Assembly (NCBI RefSeq): GCF_000380025.1
Contig: NZ_KB904185.1
Coordinates: 19,355-83,354 of the forward strand
DNA: 64,000 bases
Direction of reading: 5' to 3'
From: Streptococcus entericus DSM 14446
GTDB lineage: Bacteria > Bacillota > Bacilli > Lactobacillales > Streptococcaceae
Positions within the stretch are counted from its first letter, which is position 1; every line of letters starts with the position of its first letter. Both the position numbers and the translations under genes were made by a program. Shown here piece by piece: positions 7,646 to 14,600 of this stretch. Under the pieces are notes generated by a model that made no database searches, was not told the DNA's origin, and saw nothing but the letters and a program-made list of their open reading frames with translations.

Positions 7646-8086
7646 GTTAAATTATACAACGAGGGACTAATTTTTTTCAACAGCCAAGTTCCAATCAGTC
7701 CACAATATTGCTAGGGTTTATGCTAGTTTTCCTGTGTAGAGCGAAAAACTAGAACTGCTGTGGAGACACGGAGGCCCTATCTGTTAAGAAACGTAGTGAG
7801 GCGGATAATACAGGTAGAACTATAGGCGGGCGGTGTGTGAGCTATTTTAGCTTGCTAATGGATAAGGTGAGATAAAGGTCTAATGGAGGTTTGTTAATTG
7901 AAGTTAGGGGCTGAAATCGTGACTTATCCGAACGAGTAAGAACGTTGTGAAACGTACCGAAAGGTTGAGTGTGCGAAGATACGAGCACGCATTTTAATAT
8001 TGAAATGAACTGCCGATAGTAGAATCGGCTATTTATCTAGTCCTGAACCATCTAGGTTTCGTCCTGTTTAGGACTAGATGATTTAG

Positions 8087-8117
8087 AAAGACCAACAAAG
8101 ACCTTGCTGGTCTTTTT
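8087..8117 (+). terminator. Intrinsic terminator at the 3' end of the structured RNA
   Basis: AAAGACCAACA pairs with TGCTGGTCTTT (one mismatch) and a run of five T residues follows. It lies just upstream of the toxin-antitoxin promoter. Confidence 0.75.
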
Positions 8118-8151
8118 AAGTTAGTCAAAACTTAGGAAAGGTAGTGTAAAA

Positions 8152-8197
8152 AATTGTAAAATCACATAAAAAGTGGTACAATATAAAGTACAACAAA
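8152..8197 (+). promoter_or_regulatory. Promoter and operator of the yefM-yoeB operon
   Basis: TTGTAA and TACAAT lie 17 nt apart. GGTACAATATAAAGTACAA forms a dyad (GTAC...GTAC) over the -10 region, the usual place for a YefM autoregulatory site. Confidence 0.5.
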
Positions 8198-8214
8198 TAA
8201 AGGTGGTGAATACT

Positions 8215-8478
8215 ATGGAAGCTGTGGCTTATTCAACGTTTCGTAAAGACTTACGATCCTATATGCGCCGTGTCAATGAAGATGTTGAACCCTTGATTGT
8301 AACAGCCAAAGATGTCGAAGATACAGTAGTTGTCTTATCTAAGAGGGACTATGATAGTATGCAAGAAACGCTGCGTGTTTTATCAAACAACTATTTGGTT
8401 GAAAAGTTAAAGCGTGGCGAGCAACAATTTAGAACTGCTGGCTTTCGTGAACATGATTTGATTGAGGTAGAGGAATGA
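8215..8478 (+). CDS. yefM: Antitoxin YefM
   Basis: 87 residues from the ATG at 8215, chosen over an upstream start at 8173 because AAGGTGG precedes it at proper spacing. It has the Phd/YefM fold: MEAVAYSTFRKDLRSYMRRV at the start, then VVVLSKRDYDSMQETL. A C-terminal tail (HDLIEVEE) would wrap the toxin. It neutralises YoeB and represses the operon. Its stop overlaps the toxin start (ATGA at 8475-8478). On an ICE such pairs stabilise inheritance of the element. Confidence 0.92.
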   Translation: MEAVAYSTFRKDLRSYMRRVNEDVEPLIVTAKDVEDTVVVLSKRDYDSMQETLRVLSNNYLVEKLKRGEQQFRTAGFREHDLIEVEE

Positions 8479-8732
8479 TAAAGGCTTGGTCAGATGATGC
8501 TTGGAAGGATTATCTTTATTGGCATGAGCAAGGCAATAAGCAAACAATCAAAAAAATCAATAAACTTATTAACGATATAGACCGTACTCCTTTTACAGGT
8601 ATCGGAAAGCCTGAACCGCTTAAACACGACTTATCAGGATTGTGGTCTAGGCGTATTTCCGACGAGCATCGTCTTATTTATCGTGTTGAAAATGATACTA
8701 TCTATATTTATTCTGCTAAAGACCATTATTAG
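8475..8732 (+). CDS. yoeB: mRNA interferase toxin YoeB
   Basis: 85 residues, the usual YoeB length. Conserved features: the start IKAWSDDAWKDYLYW, the GIGKPEPLKHDLSGLWSRRI segment, the EHRLIY core and the C-terminal H-Y (AKDHY) needed for cleavage. YoeB binds the ribosomal A site and cuts mRNA during translation. Overlaps yefM by four bases. All key residues seem present, so it should be active. Confidence 0.95.
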   Translation: MIKAWSDDAWKDYLYWHEQGNKQTIKKINKLINDIDRTPFTGIGKPEPLKHDLSGLWSRRISDEHRLIYRVENDTIYIYSAKDHY

Positions 8733-8765
8733 TAGTAAATGCCATAGAGTTAGGAGAGTACAACG

Positions 8766-9017
8766 ATGAAAGAATCATTTGGAGAAACAGTTCTTGAACT
8801 GTCTAAAGAAGACATGAAATTAAATCCTAAAAATCCCCTTGTCAGAATGTACGATGATGGTGATTTGATTGGCAAGTTTTCATTGAAAACTTTGGAGGTT
8901 GTAGAGAATATTGATTTAGCTGATTATGATATCCGCTTTGCTCAAAAGGAAATTAAGCGTAATCAAACAAATTGGCTTGAGACTTGGAGAGATTATGTGG
9001 GGATCTTGAATGCCTAG
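8766..9017 (+). CDS. Small protein of unknown function, first of a pair
   Basis: 83 residues, charged, with no signal peptide or membrane segment. GTTAGGAGAG precedes the ATG. It starts 33 nt after yoeB and overlaps the next gene by eight bases. Family not recognised. The tight overlap with a DUF4160-like gene right behind a toxin-antitoxin pair suggests a second two-gene module, possibly toxin-antitoxin-like. This is suggested by context only. Confidence 0.7.
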   Translation: MKESFGETVLELSKEDMKLNPKNPLVRMYDDGDLIGKFSLKTLEVVENIDLADYDIRFAQKEIKRNQTNWLETWRDYVGILNA

Positions 9018-9255
9018 AAATAGTTTTGAAAAGTTTATTATTGAAATTCGTACGAATGAGCATAACCATAAAAGACAACGAGCGCACCTGCATATTTATA
9101 TCCATGGTGAAGAAGTTGCCTCAATGTTTTTAGATGGTGAATTGCGAGATGGTTATCTCAAATCAAAAGACTACAAAAAAGTTGCCGAGTACGTGAGGCA
9201 AAATGCTGATCGTTATCAGATGATGTGGGACGAATTTCAAGACAGTGCATATTAA
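9010..9255 (+). CDS. DUF4160-like small protein
   Basis: 81 residues. The pattern E.....K.QRAHLHIYIHGEEVASMFLDGEL..GYL..K....V.EYV..N......MW resembles DUF4160 proteins. These small proteins are often encoded beside another small gene (DUF2442) in mobile DNA. Biochemical role unknown. It overlaps the 83-residue gene upstream, which is not an obvious DUF2442. Confidence 0.7.
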   Translation: MPRNSFEKFIIEIRTNEHNHKRQRAHLHIYIHGEEVASMFLDGELRDGYLKSKDYKKVAEYVRQNADRYQMMWDEFQDSAY

Positions 9256-9308
9256 ATGACAAGACTGGCAGTAGCTGGTCTTTTTTATTATAAAAGGAAA
9301 GGAAAAAT

Positions 9309-9455
9309 ATGGTTAATATATATCATTGCAATAGGTGTCATCAGCGTATTTTGGCGTTCAATGTCCAGCTAAAAGGCTGTTATGATTGTTCCAGTGAGCT
9401 GGTATTAGAAAATCGAGGAGGAGACAGTTATGTGGTTTCTCCTGTTGCTATTTAG
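9309..9455 (+). CDS. 48-residue zinc-ribbon-like protein
   Basis: Reads from an ATG with GGAAAGGAAA upstream. CNRC at residues 7-10 and CYDC-type cysteines at 24-27 form a CxxC-x13-CxxC pattern typical of a small zinc ribbon. No other domain. It overlaps the next small ORF by 26 nt in a different frame. Function unknown; zinc binding is inferred from cysteine spacing. Confidence 0.55.
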   Translation: MVNIYHCNRCHQRILAFNVQLKGCYDCSSELVLENRGGDSYVVSPVAI

Positions 9456-9528
9456 TTTGTTGATTTGGATTGTATGGGCAATTGTTCATGTCGGTGTCAA
9501 ATCAGAGTTGACAGTATTTAGAAAGTAG
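9430..9528 (+). CDS. 32-residue single-span membrane peptide
   Basis: Starts MWFLLLLFSLLIWIVWAIV and ends in a short basic tail (VKSELTVFRK): one membrane helix with a cytoplasmic positive end. GGAGGAG lies just upstream of the ATG. It overlaps the zinc-ribbon ORF and ends at the base before the next gene's GTG. Could be a transfer accessory peptide or a toxin-like peptide; nothing further can be said. Confidence 0.5.
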   Translation: MWFLLLLFSLLIWIVWAIVHVGVKSELTVFRK

Positions 9529-9867
9529 GTGTTTATTATCGCTACACAAGTTGTGAAAGGTGGTGGTGTTAAGGAAAAGTTGGAGCTTACCATTTGCTCT
9601 AAGAGCGGTTCTGGGGGTAGACAGGTGTTTGGAATTGCATTGCTGGCTGATAATCAGTTAGTACGTCTTCCAGTTTATCCATTTGTCACTCATGAAGAAC
9701 GTTTAGATGCCCTTGAAGAGTTTGTCACTCTTTATAAATCGAAGTTGTTGGAGTTTTATTCTAAAGGACATCCGACTGATTTTGCACATTTTCTATATGG
9801 TTTTAATACTAAAAGAAAAGATGAGTTTAGGGCAGAATGGTTTAAAAAAGGGGTTTTAATTTATTAA
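9529..9867 (+). CDS. 112-residue ICE2 protein of unknown function
   Basis: Soluble, no signal peptide. Contains KLELTICSKSGSGGRQVFGIALL and an amphipathic helix near LDALEEFVTLYKSKLLEFY. The start is uncertain: GTG at 9529 directly abuts the preceding stop, and a GTG 24 nt further in is an alternative. Family not recognised. It closes a run of small genes between the toxin-antitoxin module and the exported cargo proteins. Confidence 0.55.
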   Translation: MFIIATQVVKGGGVKEKLELTICSKSGSGGRQVFGIALLADNQLVRLPVYPFVTHEERLDALEEFVTLYKSKLLEFYSKGHPTDFAHFLYGFNTKRKDEFRAEWFKKGVLIY

Positions 9868-9989
9868 GTTTTTGCTTGAGATAAAATAATTAGGAAGGGA
9901 AGACAATTTTTATGATAAGTATTTCTTTTATTTTTGGGAGGGAACCGCCGTTTTTTAAAATTATTGCATAAAAATATTATACAAACATA

Positions 9990-10018
9990 ACTACTCTGAT
10001 ATTGAGTGGTTTTTTTAT
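9990..10018 (+). terminator. Terminator between the small-gene cluster and the exported proteins
   Basis: ACTACTC pairs with GAGTGGT and is followed by seven T residues, 16 nt before the next ATG. It separates the upstream transcript from the LysM gene. Confidence 0.6.
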
Positions 10019-10033
10019 TTAGAAAGGAATACA

Positions 10034-11680
10034 ATGGATAGAACGTTTTCACTTAGAAAATTTGGTAAAAATCTTGTTGCAGTTGCTATTGCAGGTCTAT
10101 TATTTGGTGTAATGAATCATGTTAGTGCGGATACATGGGTCGCTAATAGTCCTGAACAAATCTACATTGGATTTGGTGATACAAGTTATACTTTGAAACC
10201 GGGTGACACTCTTTGGGCTATTGCGCAAAGGCTTAATTTAACTGTTGATTTTCTTGCGGAAGTCAACGGTATTAATCTTTCTTTGGGGGAGGAACGATAT
10301 CTTCCAGTTGGGCGTGTGATTAGTTGGGATGTGAGTGACCAAGAAAAAATGTATCTTGATAAAGTAGTTAATCCTGTTACTTATACTCACGAAAACATTA
10401 AAACTGAACTAGCTGATTTGTATGAATTTAGCTATATTCCTGTTATATTTGAGGAAAGTACACTTGATCCATCTGGAGAAGAAGATGCGAGAAGCTTCCT
10501 TTCATTGTCTCAAAAGCCAATTTCAGAAAATCTTTCTGATTCTGAGTTTTCTCAAGAATTATTGGTAAATATCCTTGATTTTGGTGCAAAAGGTGATGGT
10601 GTGACAGATGACATTGATGCTTTTTATCGAGCGTTGGATTTTTTGAAATCTAGTTCTCAGACAAAAACTTTATTCATTCCTAAAACACAGCACTTTTATC
10701 GAGTAACAAGTCAGATTGAAGTAAACAAAGAATTAAGTGGTCTTAATATTCTTTCTGATGGGGCTTTAATTCGCTTGACTCAAAAAGCCCCTAGAGGTCA
10801 TCTTCTTGGTTTCTTATCTAGTTCGGATAAGGAAGGTATTGATTATGAGGATGAGTCTGATTGGGTTAGTGATATTACTGTCCAAGGATTAAAGCTAGAT
10901 GTTGCATTTAAGTCTGATGACTGGCATGATAATGCTTTAGGTGTTGCGAAAGGTAAAAATATTCTTTTTAAGGATATTGAAATTCTATCAACTCCTTTGG
11001 CAGGAGTGACAATTCAGCATTTTGGTAAAAATATTACAATGGATAATGTTCATGTCCGTCATGCTAAAAATGGTTTGACAATCACTTATGGAGATATTAC
11101 CAATGTTTTGGTAAAAAACTCTACATTCAATAATAATGCTCAATCAGGCATTATTATTGAAACTAAAAATGATGGATATTATTCTGTCAATAATATTACA
11201 CTTGATAATGTTGAAGCGAGTTCGAATGTTACTTCTGGTATGTTATTGAAAAATGCTTCTGATATTATTGTTTCTAATTTTTCGTCTAATGATAATGGTG
11301 AATTTGGGATACATGCTCAGGGTGTAAAAGATGTAACGTTTAAAGAGTCTGAAGTTACTGACAATGGTTTGGCTGGAATTGCTATTGTTGGTGGTTCTGA
11401 GAATATTATCGAAAATAGTCTTGTAATCAATAACAGTAAAGAAGATGCAAATAAACGTGGAAATTTATTTATTAATGGTAATGGTGTTACTGTTAATAGT
11501 GTGGATGCTTCCGAAGGTGTTCGTTCCGTTACGGATTGGTCTAAGGACAATCCAACTGTTTATTATGATAACAATTTTGAAGGTACAGAAAATCCTGTTT
11601 CTTCTGATATTTCAATTTCTGAACAAGCCAACACAGATCTTTCTTATAAGGATAATGAGGTTGGTTATAAAAATAATTAA
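10034..11680 (+). CDS. Secreted LysM and beta-helix (pectate-lyase-like) protein
   Basis: 548 residues. A YSIRK-like signal peptide (FSLRKFGKNLVAVAIAGLL) ends near residue 33 (VSADT). One LysM domain follows (about 49-95, YTLKPGDTLWAIAQRLN) for binding peptidoglycan. From about residue 178 the LDFGAKGDGVTDD motif opens a pectate-lyase-3-type right-handed parallel beta-helix, and turns rich in Asn and Val repeat to about residue 500. Such folds are found in polysaccharide lyases, hydrolases and adhesins; which applies here is unknown. There is no LPXTG, so anchoring is by LysM. Very T-rich codon use and the flanking terminators mark it as cargo rather than transfer machinery. Confidence 0.8.
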   Translation: MDRTFSLRKFGKNLVAVAIAGLLFGVMNHVSADTWVANSPEQIYIGFGDTSYTLKPGDTLWAIAQRLNLTVDFLAEVNGINLSLGEERYLPVGRVISWDVSDQEKMYLDKVVNPVTYTHENIKTELADLYEFSYIPVIFEESTLDPSGEEDARSFLSLSQKPISENLSDSEFSQELLVNILDFGAKGDGVTDDIDAFYRALDFLKSSSQTKTLFIPKTQHFYRVTSQIEVNKELSGLNILSDGALIRLTQKAPRGHLLGFLSSSDKEGIDYEDESDWVSDITVQGLKLDVAFKSDDWHDNALGVAKGKNILFKDIEILSTPLAGVTIQHFGKNITMDNVHVRHAKNGLTITYGDITNVLVKNSTFNNNAQSGIIIETKNDGYYSVNNITLDNVEASSNVTSGMLLKNASDIIVSNFSSNDNGEFGIHAQGVKDVTFKESEVTDNGLAGIAIVGGSENIIENSLVINNSKEDANKRGNLFINGNGVTVNSVDASEGVRSVTDWSKDNPTVYYDNNFEGTENPVSSDISISEQANTDLSYKDNEVGYKNN

Positions 11681-11691
11681 TGAGGTGAACT

Positions 11692-13755
11692 ATGTTTAAT
11701 AAATTTATGGAGACTAAATCAATTCAGCATAATCGTAAAGCTAAAGGAGGTCTTGTTGCTATGGCTCTTCTTGGCTCCGTTATTATTTCTTGTAATACTA
11801 CAGCTTTAGCGGATGAGGTAACAACATCTGCTGTTACAGTAATCCAGCCTGAACCGCTAGTTTCATCTGTTGTAACCAATTCGGTTTCCGAAAATACAAT
11901 GAATGAAGAGCCTGTAAGTGTTACAACTACTGAGGGGGTTGAGCTTCAAGTTTCTGGAGATATCTCAGTTGATTCCGTTGGCTCAGGAGAGTCTCGTTTT
12001 TCTGTTAATGTAAAGACTGAAGTTAAAGGTAACTTAAAAAGTGGAGATAGTGTTGATTATAACTTTTCTAATCTTCCTTTGGATTCTGAAACAGGCTTAG
12101 TTAATAAAGAGATTTTATCTGAAGATGGAGTTGTTATTGGAAATTTGTCAATAATTGATTCTTCTGATTTTATTCCGAATGAGCAACTCAATGCCTTGGA
12201 AAATAGTGATCCTGCTAAACAATCGGTTGATTTGGATTTTACAAGTATTGGTAAATTAAGGGTTACATTCAATGATAATGTTGTTAATTATCGTGATATT
12301 TCTTATGTGTTTGGTTATGATAATTCTCGATTTCTTCATTTAATTGCGAATAAAGATTATTCGTATGAATCAAGTATTAGTGTAGGTGATAAGATACTAT
12401 CTTCGACTATTGTAGAAGTTCCTAAAGTTGATTTTACTAATGCAACTTCTAAAATAGAGGAAGGTTCAGGAGGTTCGAGTGCACGTGTATCTAGTAACGG
12501 TTCAAAGGTTGAAGGTGAAAGATATTATTATGTGCTTTATACAGATTCTTCTAAGCCTGTTTTAGCTGGTACTAATTTATTTTTTGATTTAGATGCTAGC
12601 TCTGGTATTTTGTTTGATGCTTCTAAATTAAAAGTTGGTGATGTTCTTTCTGCGACTAACTCTCGTGGATTATATGAAAATAGCCAGATTAATCCTCAAG
12701 GTGTTGTTTTGACTAAAGTTGTTAAGGGGCAGTTTGAAGTTGTTGCTGTAGCACCAAGGCGTATTGCCTTAAAAGTATTGAATGATATTGATGTATCTGG
12801 TACTTTTTCTATTGATTTGGGTAAGGTTATGCAGCTGGTTGATAGTTCTGAAAAGACTTTAGATATTCAAAATAAAAAAATTATTGGACTTTCTACTACT
12901 GGTACAATTGCTTATACCGATGGCTCAAATGTGACTAATAAATTCAGGCATTATATTAATTTAGTTGGTGATAAAGTAAATTCTTCTGCTCTTATGATTC
13001 CTCGTTCAAATGTTTATGTTGAGCATGTTTCTGAAGACGGTAGAATATTGAAGGCTAAGGCTAATGTTTTGCGCGATGTTAATGTTGGTACTGCTTACTC
13101 AACCTCTGAGTTGACCCCAGATGAATTGAAAGTTTTGTCTCCTGATCCTAAAATTGTTGAGACAGATGATAAGATTGAAACAATTACTTATTCTTATAAG
13201 TTAGTAGAAATCCCTTCAAATTTTAGTGGTAATTCTTCTTTAGACGACATTCTTGTTAAATATATTTATCGTCTTAATGAAACTGTTAAAACAGTTATGA
13301 AGCGTGGTTCTGTTACAGTTGAGCACGTTACTGAAGATGGTAAAGTGCTTAAAACAAAAACTGATGTTAAGCGTGATGATGTTGTTGGGACAGACTATGC
13401 TGTTACTGAATTGACTAGTGAAGAGCTGAGGGCTTTAACTCCTGTAGATAAAGTTGTTGAGACTGATTCTAAAATTGTTATAACATCTTATTCTTATGAG
13501 CTTGTAAGAGTTCCAGAAAATGCTGTTGGTAAAGTTGTTGAAGGGGAAACTTCAGTTAAATTTATTTATCAACTTGTCGAAAATGTTGTTGAGAAGTCTA
13601 AAAATCCACAAACACCACAAACACCAGAGAAACCAGTACCGTCAAATACTCCTCGTCTTCCTGAGACAGGAGAAGGAGGAAGCTTATTTACGGTTCTAGC
13701 AGGTGCATTGAGCAGTATTTTAGGTTTACTTGGTTTTGGTCGTAAGAAAGATTAA
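11692..13755 (+). CDS. LPXTG-anchored surface protein with two MucBP-like repeats
   Basis: 687 residues, 11 nt after the LysM gene, so the two probably form one operon. Signal peptide to about residue 41 (TALADE). A large N-terminal beta-rich region (about 60-435) is followed by two related repeats of about 95 residues that start VYVEHVSEDGRILKAK and VTVEHVTEDGKVLKTK and resemble MucBP mucin-binding repeats. A Pro-rich wall spacer (NPQTPQTPEKPVPS) leads to LPETGEGG, a hydrophobic span and RKKD, the sortase A signal. Likely an adhesin. Codon use is T-rich like its upstream neighbour and unlike the transfer genes. Confidence 0.87.
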   Translation: MFNKFMETKSIQHNRKAKGGLVAMALLGSVIISCNTTALADEVTTSAVTVIQPEPLVSSVVTNSVSENTMNEEPVSVTTTEGVELQVSGDISVDSVGSGESRFSVNVKTEVKGNLKSGDSVDYNFSNLPLDSETGLVNKEILSEDGVVIGNLSIIDSSDFIPNEQLNALENSDPAKQSVDLDFTSIGKLRVTFNDNVVNYRDISYVFGYDNSRFLHLIANKDYSYESSISVGDKILSSTIVEVPKVDFTNATSKIEEGSGGSSARVSSNGSKVEGERYYYVLYTDSSKPVLAGTNLFFDLDASSGILFDASKLKVGDVLSATNSRGLYENSQINPQGVVLTKVVKGQFEVVAVAPRRIALKVLNDIDVSGTFSIDLGKVMQLVDSSEKTLDIQNKKIIGLSTTGTIAYTDGSNVTNKFRHYINLVGDKVNSSALMIPRSNVYVEHVSEDGRILKAKANVLRDVNVGTAYSTSELTPDELKVLSPDPKIVETDDKIETITYSYKLVEIPSNFSGNSSLDDILVKYIYRLNETVKTVMKRGSVTVEHVTEDGKVLKTKTDVKRDDVVGTDYAVTELTSEELRALTPVDKVVETDSKIVITSYSYELVRVPENAVGKVVEGETSVKFIYQLVENVVEKSKNPQTPQTPEKPVPSNTPRLPETGEGGSLFTVLAGALSSILGLLGFGRKKD

Positions 13756-13766
13756 TTATTGCATTT

Positions 13767-13797
13767 CTCAAGGCTAGTAGTGGAATCTAGCCTTGAG
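13767..13797 (+). terminator. Strong hairpin after the surface-protein gene
   Basis: CTCAAGGCTAG pairs perfectly with CTAGCCTTGAG around a nine-base loop. The U-run is weak (CTTATTATTTG), so it may be a partial terminator or an mRNA stabiliser before the transfer genes. Confidence 0.55.
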
Positions 13798-13822
13798 CTT
13801 ATTATTTGAAAGGAAAAAATTT

Positions 13823-14128
13823 ATGTTACAAGAAACATTGGTATTGAAAGACGACTTTTTGGGAACTTTTTATTATGAAGGGCGTGGGCAAGCGCCTCGA
13901 ACAGTAAATGGTAAGGCTGGGAAGTATGCTAGACATATTGTCAACAGTGAGCGTCATGGTGTTGTACATATCATCACTGATGATACAGCTGATGTTATTC
14001 CATTTGATGCACAGGTTAGGGTTGTAGGGGGACTTCTTTATCCAGATTATGCTTTAAATGGTCGAAATGTTGCCCCTGCTCTTAACGTATTGGCTAAAAA
14101 ACTTGAAATTATGAAAGGTGGTAATTAA
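13823..14128 (+). CDS. Tn916 Orf23-like (DUF961-type) protein
   Basis: 101 residues from the ATG at 13823, chosen because GAAAGGAA precedes it; an in-frame start at 13793 lacks a site. Small soluble beta-rich protein. Position decides the call: it and the next gene are immediately upstream of the FtsK-like coupling gene, exactly where Tn916 places orf23 and orf22. Sequence similarity to DUF961 is weak by eye. In related elements these proteins are needed for transfer but their mechanism is unclear. Confidence 0.6.
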   Translation: MLQETLVLKDDFLGTFYYEGRGQAPRTVNGKAGKYARHIVNSERHGVVHIITDDTADVIPFDAQVRVVGGLLYPDYALNGRNVAPALNVLAKKLEIMKGGN

Positions 14129-14130
14129 AC

Positions 14131-14589
14131 ATGGCAAAGATTGGATTAGACTTCGGTGAAAAAGTAGAGATTGGCGGAAAATCTTATCGTGGATTAAGTC
14201 AAGCTATTGACGTGGCAGCTGCTTTAGGTGAGCTTCGCTTTGGAAAAATTGAAGGCGATGAGATTGTTTACGAAGAACAGGTTGAAAACGGTCGTACGGT
14301 CTCTGTTAACACAGGAGAAATTCGTGGGGTGACGATTTCTGCGACATCAATGACACAAGAAGGGACTGTTTTTATCTTATTGACAGAAATGACAAAAAAT
14401 GATGTAGAAAGTCTTGGACTAAAACATCGTGAACCTGTGTCATTAGAACACCTAGACATGACTTATTCGTCTATTGATGGTCGTGACATTTACAATCTAT
14501 TTGCGACTAGGGTCATGAAGAAGGCAACTAATCAACCTGGTCAAAATCATCAAAAACCAGACGAAAAATCTGACAAGCCAAACAAATAA
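14131..14589 (+). CDS. Tn916 Orf22-like protein of the transfer module
   Basis: 152 residues, two bases after the previous stop. Soluble, moderately acidic core with beta-strand pattern (GKSYRGLSQAIDVAAALGELRFGKI) and a low-complexity hydrophilic tail of Gln, Lys, Pro and Asp. The position between the Orf23-like gene and the coupling protein matches orf22 of Tn916. The biochemical role is not established, and the family assignment rests mainly on synteny. Confidence 0.6.
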   Translation: MAKIGLDFGEKVEIGGKSYRGLSQAIDVAAALGELRFGKIEGDEIVYEEQVENGRTVSVNTGEIRGVTISATSMTQEGTVFILLTEMTKNDVESLGLKHREPVSLEHLDMTYSSIDGRDIYNLFATRVMKKATNQPGQNHQKPDEKSDKPNK

Positions 14590-14600
14590 GGGGGTAGCTA

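Larger units (their letters stand above)
7160..8117 (+). ncRNA. Candidate large structured non-coding RNA
   Basis: No plausible gene occupies this kilobase, yet it holds dense pairing potential and ends in a terminator. Helices seen by eye: CCACA 7700-7704 with TGTGG 7759-7763, enclosing CTAGTTTT 7723-7730 with AAAACTAG 7745-7752; GGATAAG 7860-7866 with CTTATCC 7923-7929; GTGTGC 7969-7974 with GCACGC 7985-7990; GCCGAT 8012-8017 with ATCGGC 8024-8029; ATCTAGTCCT 8035-8044 with AGGACTAGAT 8070-8079. The compact part is 7690-8117. The 5' end is uncertain and may be the promoter at 7128. I do not recognise the family. Size and placement on a mobile element recall large ornate RNAs such as ROOL or GOLLD, but no identity is claimed. 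Confidence 0.6.

Noticed and set aside
8173..8214. Longer N-terminus for YefM
   Set aside because: It lies in the promoter/operator region; the ATG at 8215 has a proper ribosome site.
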